This document shows, piece after piece, positions 54,389-63,010 of a stretch of 64,000 nucleotides of DNA (positions are counted from its first letter, which is position 1; each line of letters begins with the position of its first letter). The DNA is from Trinickia soli (GTDB lineage: Bacteria; Pseudomonadota; Gammaproteobacteria; Burkholderiales; Burkholderiaceae). The position numbers and the translations under genes are program-made. The notes under the pieces were generated by a model. That model saw only the letters and a program-made list of their open reading frames with translations, was not told the origin of the DNA and made no database searches. The stretch spans positions 62,001 to 126,000 of the forward strand of contig NZ_PNYB01000010.1 of the NCBI RefSeq assembly GCF_002879855.1, written 5' to 3'.

Positions 54389-55477
54389 ATGACGACGGTC
54401 GCCAGATTTCAAATCGAGTACACACAATTTCTCGATGTCGACGGCATACCGACGCAATCGCTTCCCGATTTCGCCAAAGATCCCAAGGCACTCGTGGCGT
54501 TCTATCGCGCCATGACGCTCACGCGCGCCTTCGACGGCAAGGCTGTTGCGCTGCAACGCACGGGGAAACTCGGCACCTTCGCGTCGTCCGTCGGGCAAGA
54601 GGCGGTCGGCGTGGGGCTCGCGTCGGCGATGCGGCCCGAAGACGCACTGTTCCCGTCGTACCGCGACCATGCCGCGCAATTGCTGCGCGGCGTCACGATG
54701 ACGGAAAGCCTGCTCTACTGGGGCGGTGACGAGCGTGGCAGTTGCTTCGCCGCCGCGCCGCACGACTTTCCCAATTGCGTGCCGATCGGCACGCAGGTCA
54801 GTCATGCCGCCGGCGCGGCGCTCGCGTTTCGCTTGCGCGGCGAAGCTCGCGCGGCCGTCACGATCGTGGGCGACGGCGGCACGTCGAAGGGCGACTTCTA
54901 CGAAGCGATGAATATGGCCGGCGTCTGGCAAGCGCCGCTCGTCATCGTCATCAACGACAACCAGTGGGCCATCTCGGTGCCGAGGGAGCAGCAGAGCGCT
55001 GCGCCGACGCTCGCGCAAAAGGCGATCGCGGCCGGCATCGAAGGCAGACAGGTCGACGGCAACGATGTCATCGCCGTGCATGAGGCGGCACGAGCGGCAT
55101 TGGCGAAGGCGAGGTCCGGCGGCGGCCCGACGCTGATCGAGGCGTTGACCTATCGCCTCGGCGATCACACGACAGCGGACGACGCCACGCGCTACCGCGA
55201 CCCGGAACTCGTCGCCAGAATGTGGCAAGCCGAACCGATCGGTCGATTGCGCAAATACCTGGTCTCGCTCGACGCCTGGGACAAATCGCGTGAGGAAGCA
55301 CTTATTCAGGAGTGCCAACGATCGGTCGAAGCGGCGGTGCAAGACTATCTTGCCGTCGCCCCACCCGACGTGTCCGCCATGTTCGACCACCTGTATGCGT
55401 CGATGCCGTCGGCCTTGAACGAACAACTTGCGACGGCGCAACGATTTGCAGAGCAAATGGAGAACGGACGTGCCTGA
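54389..55477 (+). CDS. pdhA: Pyruvate/2-oxoacid dehydrogenase E1 component, alpha subunit
   Basis: 362 residues; with E1beta it decarboxylates a 2-oxoacid using TPP. TPP/Mg motif GDGGTSKGDFYEAMNMAGVW in pieces (GDGGTSKGD, NMAGVWQAPL) and ending INDNQWA; phosphorylation-loop-like YRLGDHTTADDATRYRD is present. N-terminal half shows QEAVGVGLASAM. AAGGA precedes the ATG. First gene of a three-gene unit. Substrate could be pyruvate or a branched 2-oxoacid. Confidence 0.9.
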   Translation: MTTVARFQIEYTQFLDVDGIPTQSLPDFAKDPKALVAFYRAMTLTRAFDGKAVALQRTGKLGTFASSVGQEAVGVGLASAMRPEDALFPSYRDHAAQLLRGVTMTESLLYWGGDERGSCFAAAPHDFPNCVPIGTQVSHAAGAALAFRLRGEARAAVTIVGDGGTSKGDFYEAMNMAGVWQAPLVIVINDNQWAISVPREQQSAAPTLAQKAIAAGIEGRQVDGNDVIAVHEAARAALAKARSGGGPTLIEALTYRLGDHTTADDATRYRDPELVARMWQAEPIGRLRKYLVSLDAWDKSREEALIQECQRSVEAAVQDYLAVAPPDVSAMFDHLYASMPSALNEQLATAQRFAEQMENGRA

Positions 55478-56453
55478 CATCGCGCTGGTCGAAGCCGTCA
55501 ATCTCGCGCTCGCTCATGAGCTCGAGCATGATCCGTCCGTCGTCCTGCTTGGCGAAGACATCGGCGCGAACGGCGGCGTGTTTCGCGCGACGGTCGGGCT
55601 GCAAGCACGCTTCGGCTCGCAGCGCGTGCTCGACACGCCTTTGGCCGAAGGCGGGATTGCCGGCGCAGCGATCGGCATGGCCGCAATGGGACTCCATCCC
55701 GTTGCGGAGATCCAATTCACGGGCTTCATCTATCCGATCATCGATCAGGTGCTCAACCATGCGGCGCGCCTGCGCCACCGCACGCGCGGCCGCCTTGCGT
55801 GCCCGCTCGTGATTCGCTCGCCTTGCGGCGCAGGCATTCACGCGCCCGAGCATCACTCGGAAAGTCCCGAAGCGCTGTTCGCGCACATTCCGGGGCTGCG
55901 CGTCGTGATGCCCTCCTCGCCGGCACGCGCATACGGGCTGTTGTTGGCGGCGATCCGAGATCCCGATCCGGTGATATTTCTAGAGCCGACGCGGCTATAC
56001 CGTTTATTCAAGCAAAGTGTGGAAGACAACGGCGACGCGCTGCCGCTCGACGCATGCTTCACGTTGCGCGAAGGCTCCGACGTCACGCTCGTCTCGTGGG
56101 GTGCGATGCTCCAGGAAGTGCTTAGGAGTGCCGATCAATTGGCCGAAGAAGGCGTCTCGGCCGAGGTGATCGACGTGGCAACATTGAAACCGCTCGACCT
56201 TGACACGATTTTGGCGTCCGTCGCCAAGACGGGCCGCTGCGTCATCGTGCATGAAGCGCCGCGAACATGCGGCCTTGGCGCGGAGATCGCAGCCGCCGTC
56301 GCCGAGCGCGGACTTTATTCGTTACTTGCGCCGATCGAGCGCGTGACCGGTTACGACGTCGTCGTCCCGCTGTTCAGGCTAGAGACGCAGTACATGCCGA
56401 GCGTCGCGCGCATCGTCAGCGCCGTGAAAAAAACGCTCGAGGCATCGACATGA
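55470..56453 (+). CDS. pdhB: Pyruvate/2-oxoacid dehydrogenase E1 component, beta subunit
   Basis: 327 residues. GEDIGANGGVFRATVGLQ, LAEGGIAGAAIGMAAMGLHPVAEIQF and the C-terminal transketolase domain (DVATLKPLDLDTILASVAKTGR, VHEAPRTCGLGAEIAA) are typical. Start is GTG 55470, overlapping the E1alpha stop by 8 bases with GGAGA upstream; no in-frame ATG fits closer. Coupled to E2 by ATGA. Confidence 0.92.
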   Translation: MPDIALVEAVNLALAHELEHDPSVVLLGEDIGANGGVFRATVGLQARFGSQRVLDTPLAEGGIAGAAIGMAAMGLHPVAEIQFTGFIYPIIDQVLNHAARLRHRTRGRLACPLVIRSPCGAGIHAPEHHSESPEALFAHIPGLRVVMPSSPARAYGLLLAAIRDPDPVIFLEPTRLYRLFKQSVEDNGDALPLDACFTLREGSDVTLVSWGAMLQEVLRSADQLAEEGVSAEVIDVATLKPLDLDTILASVAKTGRCVIVHEAPRTCGLGAEIAAAVAERGLYSLLAPIERVTGYDVVVPLFRLETQYMPSVARIVSAVKKTLEAST

Positions 56454-57574
56454 ATATTTTCAAGCTGCCCGATCTCGGAGAAGGTCTGCAGGAGGCGGAA
56501 ATCGCCGAATGGCATGTGAAAGCCGGCGACGAGGTGAAAGCCGATCAACCGCTCGTTTCCGTCGAAACGGCGAAGGCGATCGTCGATATCCCTTCGCCGC
56601 AATCAGGACGCATCGCAAAGCTCTACGGCAACAAGGGCGACATCGTGCATCTCGGTGCGGCGCTCGTCGGCTTCGAAGGCGAAGGCGGCGCGGCCGATAC
56701 GGGCACGGTCGTCGGCCGCATGGAAACGAGCGAACGCGTCATGCGTGAGCCGGCGCCGTTCACGGCCGCGCCGGGCGGCGGCCTCAGCGTAGGGACGACC
56801 GCGGTCAAGGCGACGCCCGCCGTGCGAGCCTTGGCTCGCAAGCTCGATATCGATCTCACGATGGTGATGTCGACCGGCCCCGACGGTGTCGTCACCTCCA
56901 GCGATGTCGAGCGCACCGCCAAGCTATTGACGGAACTCGGGCCGCCAGAGGCACTGCGCGGCGTGCGGCGCGCGATGGCGCTGAACATGGCGCAGGCGCA
57001 AAGCGAGGTGGCGGCGGCCACGGTCATCGACGATGCCGACATCGACGCGTGGGAGCCCGGCGCCGACGTGACCATACGCTTGATTCGCGCGCTCGTTGCC
57101 GGGTGTCGTGCGCAACCGGGGCTCAACGCGTGGTTCGATGGACGCAGCGCGAGACGACGCGTCCTGGCAAAGATCGACGTCGGCATCGCCGTCGATTTGC
57201 CCGATGGGCTATTCGTGCCCGTGCTGAGAGACGTTGCCCATCGCGATGCAGCCGATCTGCGCGCGGGACTGGATCGAATGCGCGCCGACGTGCGCGCCCG
57301 CAAGATTCCGCCCGAAGAGATGCGCGGCAATTCGATCACGCTGTCGAACTTCGGCATGATCGCGGGGAAATACGCGGCGCCGATCGTGGTGCCGCCTACC
57401 GTGGCGATTCTCGGCGCAGGCCGCGTGCATGATGCGGTGGTGGCGCATGAAGGCAAGGCCGTCGTCCATGCCATTCTGCCGCTCAGCCTGACGTTCGATC
57501 ATCGCGTCGTAACGGGCGGAGAGGCGGCAAGATTCCTGGGAGCGGTGATACAGGATTTGCAAGCGGCCGAATAA
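56450..57574 (+). CDS. 2-oxoacid dehydrogenase E2 acyltransferase (single lipoyl domain)
   Basis: 374 residues: one lipoyl domain (Lys42 in ETAKAIVDIP), a peripheral-subunit-binding domain about 120-160 (ATPAVRALARKLDIDL) and a catalytic domain ending in SLTFDHRVVTGGEAARF with His351. The usual active-site Asp of DHRVVDG is Thr here. E3 (dihydrolipoamide dehydrogenase) is not in the window, so it must be shared. Start overlaps the E1beta stop. Confidence 0.9.
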   Translation: MNIFKLPDLGEGLQEAEIAEWHVKAGDEVKADQPLVSVETAKAIVDIPSPQSGRIAKLYGNKGDIVHLGAALVGFEGEGGAADTGTVVGRMETSERVMREPAPFTAAPGGGLSVGTTAVKATPAVRALARKLDIDLTMVMSTGPDGVVTSSDVERTAKLLTELGPPEALRGVRRAMALNMAQAQSEVAAATVIDDADIDAWEPGADVTIRLIRALVAGCRAQPGLNAWFDGRSARRRVLAKIDVGIAVDLPDGLFVPVLRDVAHRDAADLRAGLDRMRADVRARKIPPEEMRGNSITLSNFGMIAGKYAAPIVVPPTVAILGAGRVHDAVVAHEGKAVVHAILPLSLTFDHRVVTGGEAARFLGAVIQDLQAAE

Positions 57575-57900
57575 TGCTTCGCGTCGACGAAAAGCGATCG
57601 CATCCACGGTCGTCGCGGCTTTTGCTGAGGCCATTCATTCAGTGCGCGCTCCACGTTCGTCGCTTCACTCGCGGCCGCGGCTGCTGCACTGCGATCGGCG
57701 GACGAGGCGAATAGGTCGTCACGGCGATAAAGGTTTGTAATGGCGATGAATTCGGGGCTATATCGGCATCGTGCGAAAACGAGGAAAACGTACGCCAGCC
57801 GGTGCGTCGACGCGAATCCGACCCGTCCGGCATACAAGTTGCGCTCCAGATCCCAAGCGGCTCGCGCCGCCCGTTTTCAACCACTTCAAGGGAGCGCGCT
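57575..57900. other. Intergenic region between E2 gene and DUF3309 gene
   Basis: 326 bases. A weak promoter-like pair (TTGTAA 57735-57740, 18-base spacer, TATATC 57759-57764) may serve the DUF3309 gene. No gene is supported. Confidence 0.45.
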
Positions 57901-58056
57901 ATGTTAGGCATGATCCTGTTAGTCGTCCTCATACTGCTTTTGATCGGCGCATTTCCCGCCTGGCCGTACAGCCGAGGCTGGGGATACGCGCCGACAGGTA
58001 CGCTCGGGCTCATCGTCGTCATCGTGGTGATTCTCGTCGTGTTAGGACGTATCTAG
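57901..58056 (+). CDS. DUF3309 small membrane protein
   Basis: 51 residues, two hydrophobic segments: LGMILLVVLILLLIGAFPAW and GTLGLIVVIVVILVVLGRI joined by PYSRGWGYAP. This matches the DUF3309 family. AAGGGAG lies about 8 bases before ATG. Function unknown; the glycine-tyrosine loop is the family hallmark. Confidence 0.88.
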   Translation: MLGMILLVVLILLLIGAFPAWPYSRGWGYAPTGTLGLIVVIVVILVVLGRI

Positions 58057-58072
58057 TCGCGGCAGTGGGAGC

Positions 58073-58360
58073 TCAATCGATTATTTCCCATTGCACCGAA
58101 GCTGCGCCGCTCGCGAGGCCAAGCGTGCTGAACGACGGCGCCACCGCATTCACGTCGAACGGTTCCTTCCAGCGCACCAGGTACCGCGATTCGCTCAATC
58201 CATCGCGTTCGATGACCTTGTCGCCGCGCGGCTCGACGGCACAGCCGATGCGCGCCAACTCGTGCGCGAGCCGTTGCGCGCAATCGGAGGCGCGGGGATA
58301 GCACAGCGTCACCCATGCTGCCTTGCGCCGCTCGAGCTTGTGCTCGCAATCGTCGGCCAA
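58073..58360 (-). CDS. Hypothetical small protein, uncertain start
   Basis: 95 residues if the TTG at 58360 is used: RRKAAWVTLCYPRASDCAQRLAHELARIGCAV, then VRWKEPFDVNAVAPSFSTLGLASGAASVQWEIID. It contains no ATG or convincing ribosome site; the open frame continues a little upstream without a start. It reads like a real protein C-terminus, so it may be a genuine gene with a TTG start or the remnant of a longer one. It follows the murA-like gene on the same strand. Confidence 0.45.
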   Translation of the reverse strand: MADDCEHKLERRKAAWVTLCYPRASDCAQRLAHELARIGCAVEPRGDKVIERDGLSESRYLVRWKEPFDVNAVAPSFSTLGLASGAASVQWEIID

Positions 58361-58545
58361 TCGAGCGCGAGCGGCATTGTCTCCATAGTGGGTTCGACAT
58401 CGGCAGCGCCGATGTCGTTATTTGGCTTTGGACCTTCGGCGAGCAAACAAAGCGCAAGCCTGGCATGATCGGTGGCCCAGCGAACGCGCGCTTCGCCGTG
58501 CCGGCCCCGATACGGCCAATTTCGGATTGCGGCCGCTTCAATGCG

Positions 58546-59847
58546 TCAATTGCCTTCCGTCCATTCCACGTTCGCGCCGACCGAGCGCAGGTTCTCGACG
58601 AAGCGTGGATGAGCACGCCGTATCGGCAACGCATTCGTGATGACCGAGCGTCCCTCGATGCTGGACGCCACCATCAGCAATGCAATCGCGACGCGAATGA
58701 TGTAAGGGCTTTCAACCTTCGCCGGGCTCAACGAAATGCCACCGAACGTGATGAGCCGATGCGGGTCCGACAGGAACACGTGCGCACCGAACTTCGACAG
58801 CTCGACCGACCATCCCATCGCGCCGTCATAAACCTTGTTCCAGAACATCGCGCTGCCTTCGGCGCGAACGCCAAGCGCGATAAAAATCGGCAGAAGATCG
58901 ACTGGCAGATACGGCCAAGGCGCCGCCTCGATCTTCGTCAGAATGTTCGGAGTGAACGGGCGACGCACGCGCAACGGACCGTCACGCATTGCACGCGACC
59001 AGCCGTCCCGGTGAACGAGATCGATCCCGAACTTCGCGAACGTGCGATCGATCAGCGGAAACTGCTCGGGTGCGCTGTTCTTGACGACGATGTCCCCGCC
59101 GGTGATCGCACCGAGCGCGAGGAACGTCGCGATTTCATGGAAGTCCTCGCTGAAGCGAAACTCGCCGCCGCCGAGGCGATGGCCGCCTTCGATGATCAAA
59201 CGCGAGGTGCCGATGCCTTCGATCGGCACGCCGAGCATCGCGATGAAGCGGCAAAACTCCTGGACGTGCGGCTCCGAAGCTGCGTTGACGAGCGTGGACG
59301 TGCCCGATGCGCAAGCCGCGCACAGAACGAAATTCTCCGTGGTCGTGACCGATGCGTAATCGAGCCAGTGGTCATTGGCCGCCATGCGCGTTTGCGCGCG
59401 CACGATCAGAGAATCGGGCGAACGTTCGACCGTCGCGCCGAAGCGCTCGAATACCTCGACGTGCGGGTCGATTTCGCGCACGCCGAGCGTGCAGCCCTTC
59501 ACGTCGTTTTCGAGCCGTGCGACGCCGAAACGGGCCAGCAGCGGTGGCACGAGCATGATCGACGAGCGCATTTCCTCGGGCAGGCGATGCTTGACCGGAT
59601 CGAACGCAGTGGCGTGGTGATGCAAATCGAGCACGCCCGTTGAAAAATCCATCGACACGTCGCTGCCGAGCGCGCGGAAAATGTCGAGAACCTTGTTGAC
59701 GTCGGTGATATCGGGCACGCCGACGAGCCGAAGCGGCTTATCGGTCAGCAACGTCGCGCAAAGGATCGGTAAAACGGCGTTCTTATTGGCGGACGGGGTG
59801 ATCTCTCCGCGGAGCGGGAGGCCGCCATGGACGATCAGATCGGACAT
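58546..59847 (-). CDS. Divergent MurA-like UDP-N-acetylglucosamine enolpyruvyl transferase
   Basis: 433 residues, EPSP/MurA two-domain fold. The MurA-like lysine pair is Lys22-Asn23 (SANKNAVLPIL) and the active-site Cys is Cys119 (VKGCTLGVREIDPHV), so it should be active and fosfomycin-bindable. It differs from standard MurA (SGAKNA; GGCAIGARP) and lacks genes of the mur cluster. Isolated, transcribed toward a small hypothetical gene. Confidence 0.85.
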   Translation of the reverse strand: MSDLIVHGGLPLRGEITPSANKNAVLPILCATLLTDKPLRLVGVPDITDVNKVLDIFRALGSDVSMDFSTGVLDLHHHATAFDPVKHRLPEEMRSSIMLVPPLLARFGVARLENDVKGCTLGVREIDPHVEVFERFGATVERSPDSLIVRAQTRMAANDHWLDYASVTTTENFVLCAACASGTSTLVNAASEPHVQEFCRFIAMLGVPIEGIGTSRLIIEGGHRLGGGEFRFSEDFHEIATFLALGAITGGDIVVKNSAPEQFPLIDRTFAKFGIDLVHRDGWSRAMRDGPLRVRRPFTPNILTKIEAAPWPYLPVDLLPIFIALGVRAEGSAMFWNKVYDGAMGWSVELSKFGAHVFLSDPHRLITFGGISLSPAKVESPYIIRVAIALLMVASSIEGRSVITNALPIRRAHPRFVENLRSVGANVEWTEGN

Positions 59848-60272
59848 ATTCGGGGCAAAACAGATGAAAGGGAGATGAGGCTGAGCAACGGGAGGCGCAT
59901 ATCATGCCATCGTCCGGCCTGACTTGGACGACAAACTCGTCGAAGAAATCCGCAATTGCCAATTTCTTTTTCGGCGACCGATAATCGCGGGCCGCGACCG
60001 CCCTTTCTTCAGATTGATGGATGAGCGGCCGCCTTCGCTGTCTCTGCCGTCGAAGGAGGCGCGGCTGCTCGCTTTCGGCGATGCGTTCGAACAAGCGACC
60101 GAGCGCCGCCGCGACCCGCGTTTCATCGCATCCAGCTCGGTGCCGCAAACGCGAACTTGGGGGCCAGATGCTTTTGCATCAAGGACTTAAGACGGCTATG
60201 AGCATGTTATTCACAGCTTTGCCAACATAAACTGGGGATAAGTCAGCCCCCTTCCCTCGGAATGACTTCGCC
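59848..60272. other. Intergenic region between murA-like and YigZ-like genes
   Basis: 425 bases upstream of two divergent genes. Candidate frames on both strands (59902-60190) overlap and have no recognisable features. No operator or repeat is obvious. Confidence 0.45.
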
Positions 60273-60884
60273 TTGCCCACTTTCACGCTCGCCGCTCCCG
60301 TCTCGGCCGAACTCGAGATTCGTAAAAGCCGTTTCATCGGTCATGCGATTCCGGTCGCCGACCGCGACGCGGCCATGCTCGAGCTACGCCGTCTGGGTGA
60401 AGCACACCCCGGTGCGCCCCATGTCTGCTGGGCGTTGCTGGCCGGTGGGCAATCGGGCATGTCCGACGACGGCGAACCGTCGGGCACGGCAGGCCGCCCC
60501 ATTCTGGAAGTGTTGCGCCATCACGATCTCGACGGCGTGTTGGCGGCAGTCGTGCGCTATTACGGCGGAGTGAAGCTCGGTGCCGGCGGCCTCGTGCGCG
60601 CTTACACGGATGCAATCGCAACGGCGCTGCAACAGGCCCAGCGGATCGAGCGGATCGCCCAAGCCCGTTTGGCCGTCGAAATCGGCTACCCCGATGAAGC
60701 GCGCGTGCGACGGTGGATGGAGCAGGAAAACGTCGAACTGGTGGATAGCCGCTATAGCTTGACGGTTCAGCTCGTTCTACAGATGCCCGCAACCGCGTGT
60801 GACGCTGCGCGCGACGCCCTGCGGGATTTGACCCAAGGACGCGCGGGCTTTCCCGACATCAAAGACGACGACCGCAACCGATAA
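60273..60884 (+). CDS. yigZ: YigZ/IMPACT family protein
   Basis: 203 residues. N-terminal IMPACT domain with EIRKSRFIGHA, HVCWALLAGG, SDDGEPSGTAGRPIL (split) and VVRYYGGVKLGAGGLVRAY; C-terminal DUF1949-like domain. Start is TTG 60273, since no ATG is in frame near; the ATG 11 bases upstream is out of frame. The family is linked to ribosome or stress functions; the bacterial role is unclear. Confidence 0.88.
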   Translation: MPTFTLAAPVSAELEIRKSRFIGHAIPVADRDAAMLELRRLGEAHPGAPHVCWALLAGGQSGMSDDGEPSGTAGRPILEVLRHHDLDGVLAAVVRYYGGVKLGAGGLVRAYTDAIATALQQAQRIERIAQARLAVEIGYPDEARVRRWMEQENVELVDSRYSLTVQLVLQMPATACDAARDALRDLTQGRAGFPDIKDDDRNR

Positions 60885-61700
60885 CCGGCATCCAGGCAGC
60901 CGATTGCCTTGACGCTGAAGCCGCCGTTCCTGCATGACGCCGTCGACTCCGCGCGGGCGGTGGCAGCCCCTGCGGCCTCTACCAGAACCGATCCCCCGAA
61001 TTGGGCATGAAAACGCACTCCTTTCATCCAATTGCTTCGAGGGGGGCGGGACTACACTGCTTTACATGGAGCAAGACATCAACTCCATCCACGTAGCCCT
61101 CGCGATGCAACGTGGCGCCAAGCGGTTGTAAGCAGTAGCTGGACGGCAGTTGAAGCGACTCACGCAGCAATCAGGGTTATCGCTGGTATGGCTCAACACC
61201 GGGGTTCGAGCACAGCGTTGTGGCAGAGAGCAGCACCTTGAAGTATTTGGTCCCGAGCAGCACGCAGCACTTAGCAGTACGCTTCACCGGCAGTACGCAT
61301 CACCGGCAGTACGCTTCACCAGCAGTACGCTTCACCAGCAGTACGCTTCACCAGCAGTACGCTTCACCGGCAGTACGCATCACCGGCAGTACGCATCACC
61401 GGCAGTACGCTTCACAAGCAGCACGCTTCACAAGCAGCACGCTTCACAAGCAGCACGCTTCACAAGCAGCATGCTTCACCGGCAGCAACGAGTACCTGAT
61501 GGGCAGTACCGCAGTTTGCAGCACAGCAGTATCAGTCGCACCTCACCTCGGATTAGCAGTACCTGGCAGTTGCAGTCCCCCTGGAAGTAGAAGCACCCTG
61601 GCAGTAGATGCACCTCACCTCGAAGTTGCGGTAGACGGGCCCTGCCTCTTCCCTGGGTAGGGCCCACAGCTTTTCTGCCCCCGCTTCGCCGCCCCGCGTT
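60885..61700. other. Non-coding region with degenerate GCAGTA-type repeats
   Basis: 816 bases between YigZ and the CHASE3-GGDEF gene. It contains the 16-bp minisatellite at 61275-61482 and looser copies of CAGTA/CAGCA motifs out to about 61640. A 21-codon ATG frame (61066-61131) has no ribosome site and is not called. Confidence 0.6.
61275..61482. repeat. 13 tandem copies of a 16-bp repeat (minisatellite)
   Basis: Consensus CAGTACGCTTCACCGG, 13 head-to-tail units without gaps. Variants are patterned: units 3-5 end in CAG-AG (CACCAG), units 9-12 end in CACAAG, units 10-13 start CAGCA. Because 16 is not a multiple of 3, a translated reading shifts frame each unit and comes back every 48 bases. 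No spacers or leader, so not CRISPR. Confidence 0.9.
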
Positions 61701-62948
61701 CTATCTCTTGCTCGCCGAGACGTTGTACTCGCTGTCGTTCGCCGTGACGGACGCGAAGCGAAACGCCGACGCCCTTTCGCTCTTGGCCGCATACATTGCG
61801 GCATCCGCCGCATCGATGAGCTGCCGGACGTTCTTCACGCGATCGGGATACGTTGCGATTCCGATGCTGAGTCCGATCTGGAACCGCCCGCCAAATTCCG
61901 CTTCAGACAGTGCGTGAACCTGCGCGATAAGCCGGCGCGCCAGTTGCCGCAAATCCTCATCGTCGCCGTAATCGCTGAGTAGAACGACAAACTCGTCGCC
62001 GCCGACGCGGCCCAACAAATCCTCGCGCCGAACGACCGCAGACAACCACTTCGCCAAGCGCCGCAAGAACGCGTCGCCCGCGCTATGCCCCAGGACGTCA
62101 TTCACGCTTTTAAAACCATCGATGTCCAAAAACAGCAGCGCAACCTTACACGCGCCGCCATCGAGCCGAGACGCCGCCGCATCGATTTCCGCGAGCAGTC
62201 TTCTACGATTCGGCAATCCCGTTAAGGGGTCGCATCCGGCCTCGCGATCCATCGCCTCGGAATAGGCACTGATATTCGCAAATGCCCGTTGCTGAACGAC
62301 GAGTGCATAAGCCAACAACCCCCCGACAAAGACCGCAAATATCCCCAAAGCGCTCGCGCCGAACACCACGCGGGTGCGAATGTCGGCGGCAGCCGTTCGA
62401 CGACGCGCGTCCCAAATCCCCCGCAACGTATCGAACTCCATCCGCAGCTTCTCCATATCGCGTTTGCCCTCGTCCGTATTGACAAGCGCAATTGCTTCGC
62501 GCCAATCGCCGCCGCGAGTCAAGTCGATCGTTCGAGCCAACTCGGCGAGCTTGCGATCGCGGACAGGCGCAATGCGCTGCAATACGGCCTGCGAAGCCGC
62601 GTCCCCTGCGAGCAGCCGGTCCAACTGACGCGCAGCGTCCTCGACATCGCGGACGCCGCGATCGTATGGCCGTAAGTAAGCGGTGGATCCGGTCAGCAGG
62701 TAACCGCGTTGCCCCGTCTCGGCGTCTTGCAGATCGTCGAGCACATGGTTCGTGATGCCCAGTATCGTGAACGCCTGCTCTTCGGTCGCGCCGGCTTGGA
62801 CGATGATGCGCGCCTCCCAGACGAAGGCCGCAGCCGCGAGCAGCAACCCGGTGAGAAGCAAGGCGTATAGAGCGACGAACCGGTTGCGATCATGGCGCGC
62901 CGATCGGAAGAGCCGCGCGGGCAAGGTTTTCTCCGGACAAATGAGCAT
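61701..62948 (-). CDS. CHASE3-GGDEF diguanylate cyclase
   Basis: 415 residues. N-terminal TM (FVALYALLLTGLLLAAAAFVW), CHASE3 periplasmic sensor (DDLQDAETGQRGYLLTGSTAYLRPY), TM2 (VVFGASALGIFAVFVGGLLAYALVV), then GGDEF (active GGDEF after RREDLLGRV, so the I-site RxxD is also present five residues before it). It should make c-di-GMP and be product-inhibited. ATG 62948 is chosen; a GTG 62993 is also possible. Confidence 0.9.
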   Translation of the reverse strand: MLICPEKTLPARLFRSARHDRNRFVALYALLLTGLLLAAAAFVWEARIIVQAGATEEQAFTILGITNHVLDDLQDAETGQRGYLLTGSTAYLRPYDRGVRDVEDAARQLDRLLAGDAASQAVLQRIAPVRDRKLAELARTIDLTRGGDWREAIALVNTDEGKRDMEKLRMEFDTLRGIWDARRRTAAADIRTRVVFGASALGIFAVFVGGLLAYALVVQQRAFANISAYSEAMDREAGCDPLTGLPNRRRLLAEIDAAASRLDGGACKVALLFLDIDGFKSVNDVLGHSAGDAFLRRLAKWLSAVVRREDLLGRVGGDEFVVLLSDYGDDEDLRQLARRLIAQVHALSEAEFGGRFQIGLSIGIATYPDRVKNVRQLIDAADAAMYAAKSERASAFRFASVTANDSEYNVSASKR

Positions 62949-63010
62949 CTGCTCTGATGGATTCAATATAGTCGAGCGTCGTCGCGACGGCACCGTTCCA
63001 AGCGGACGGA

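Noticed and set aside
61066-61131. 21-codon ATG frame upstream of the minisatellite
   Set aside because: No ribosome binding site, no family and too short to support.
61275-61482. Possible CRISPR array
   Set aside because: Units are 16 bp with no spacers and no cas genes; it is a plain tandem repeat.
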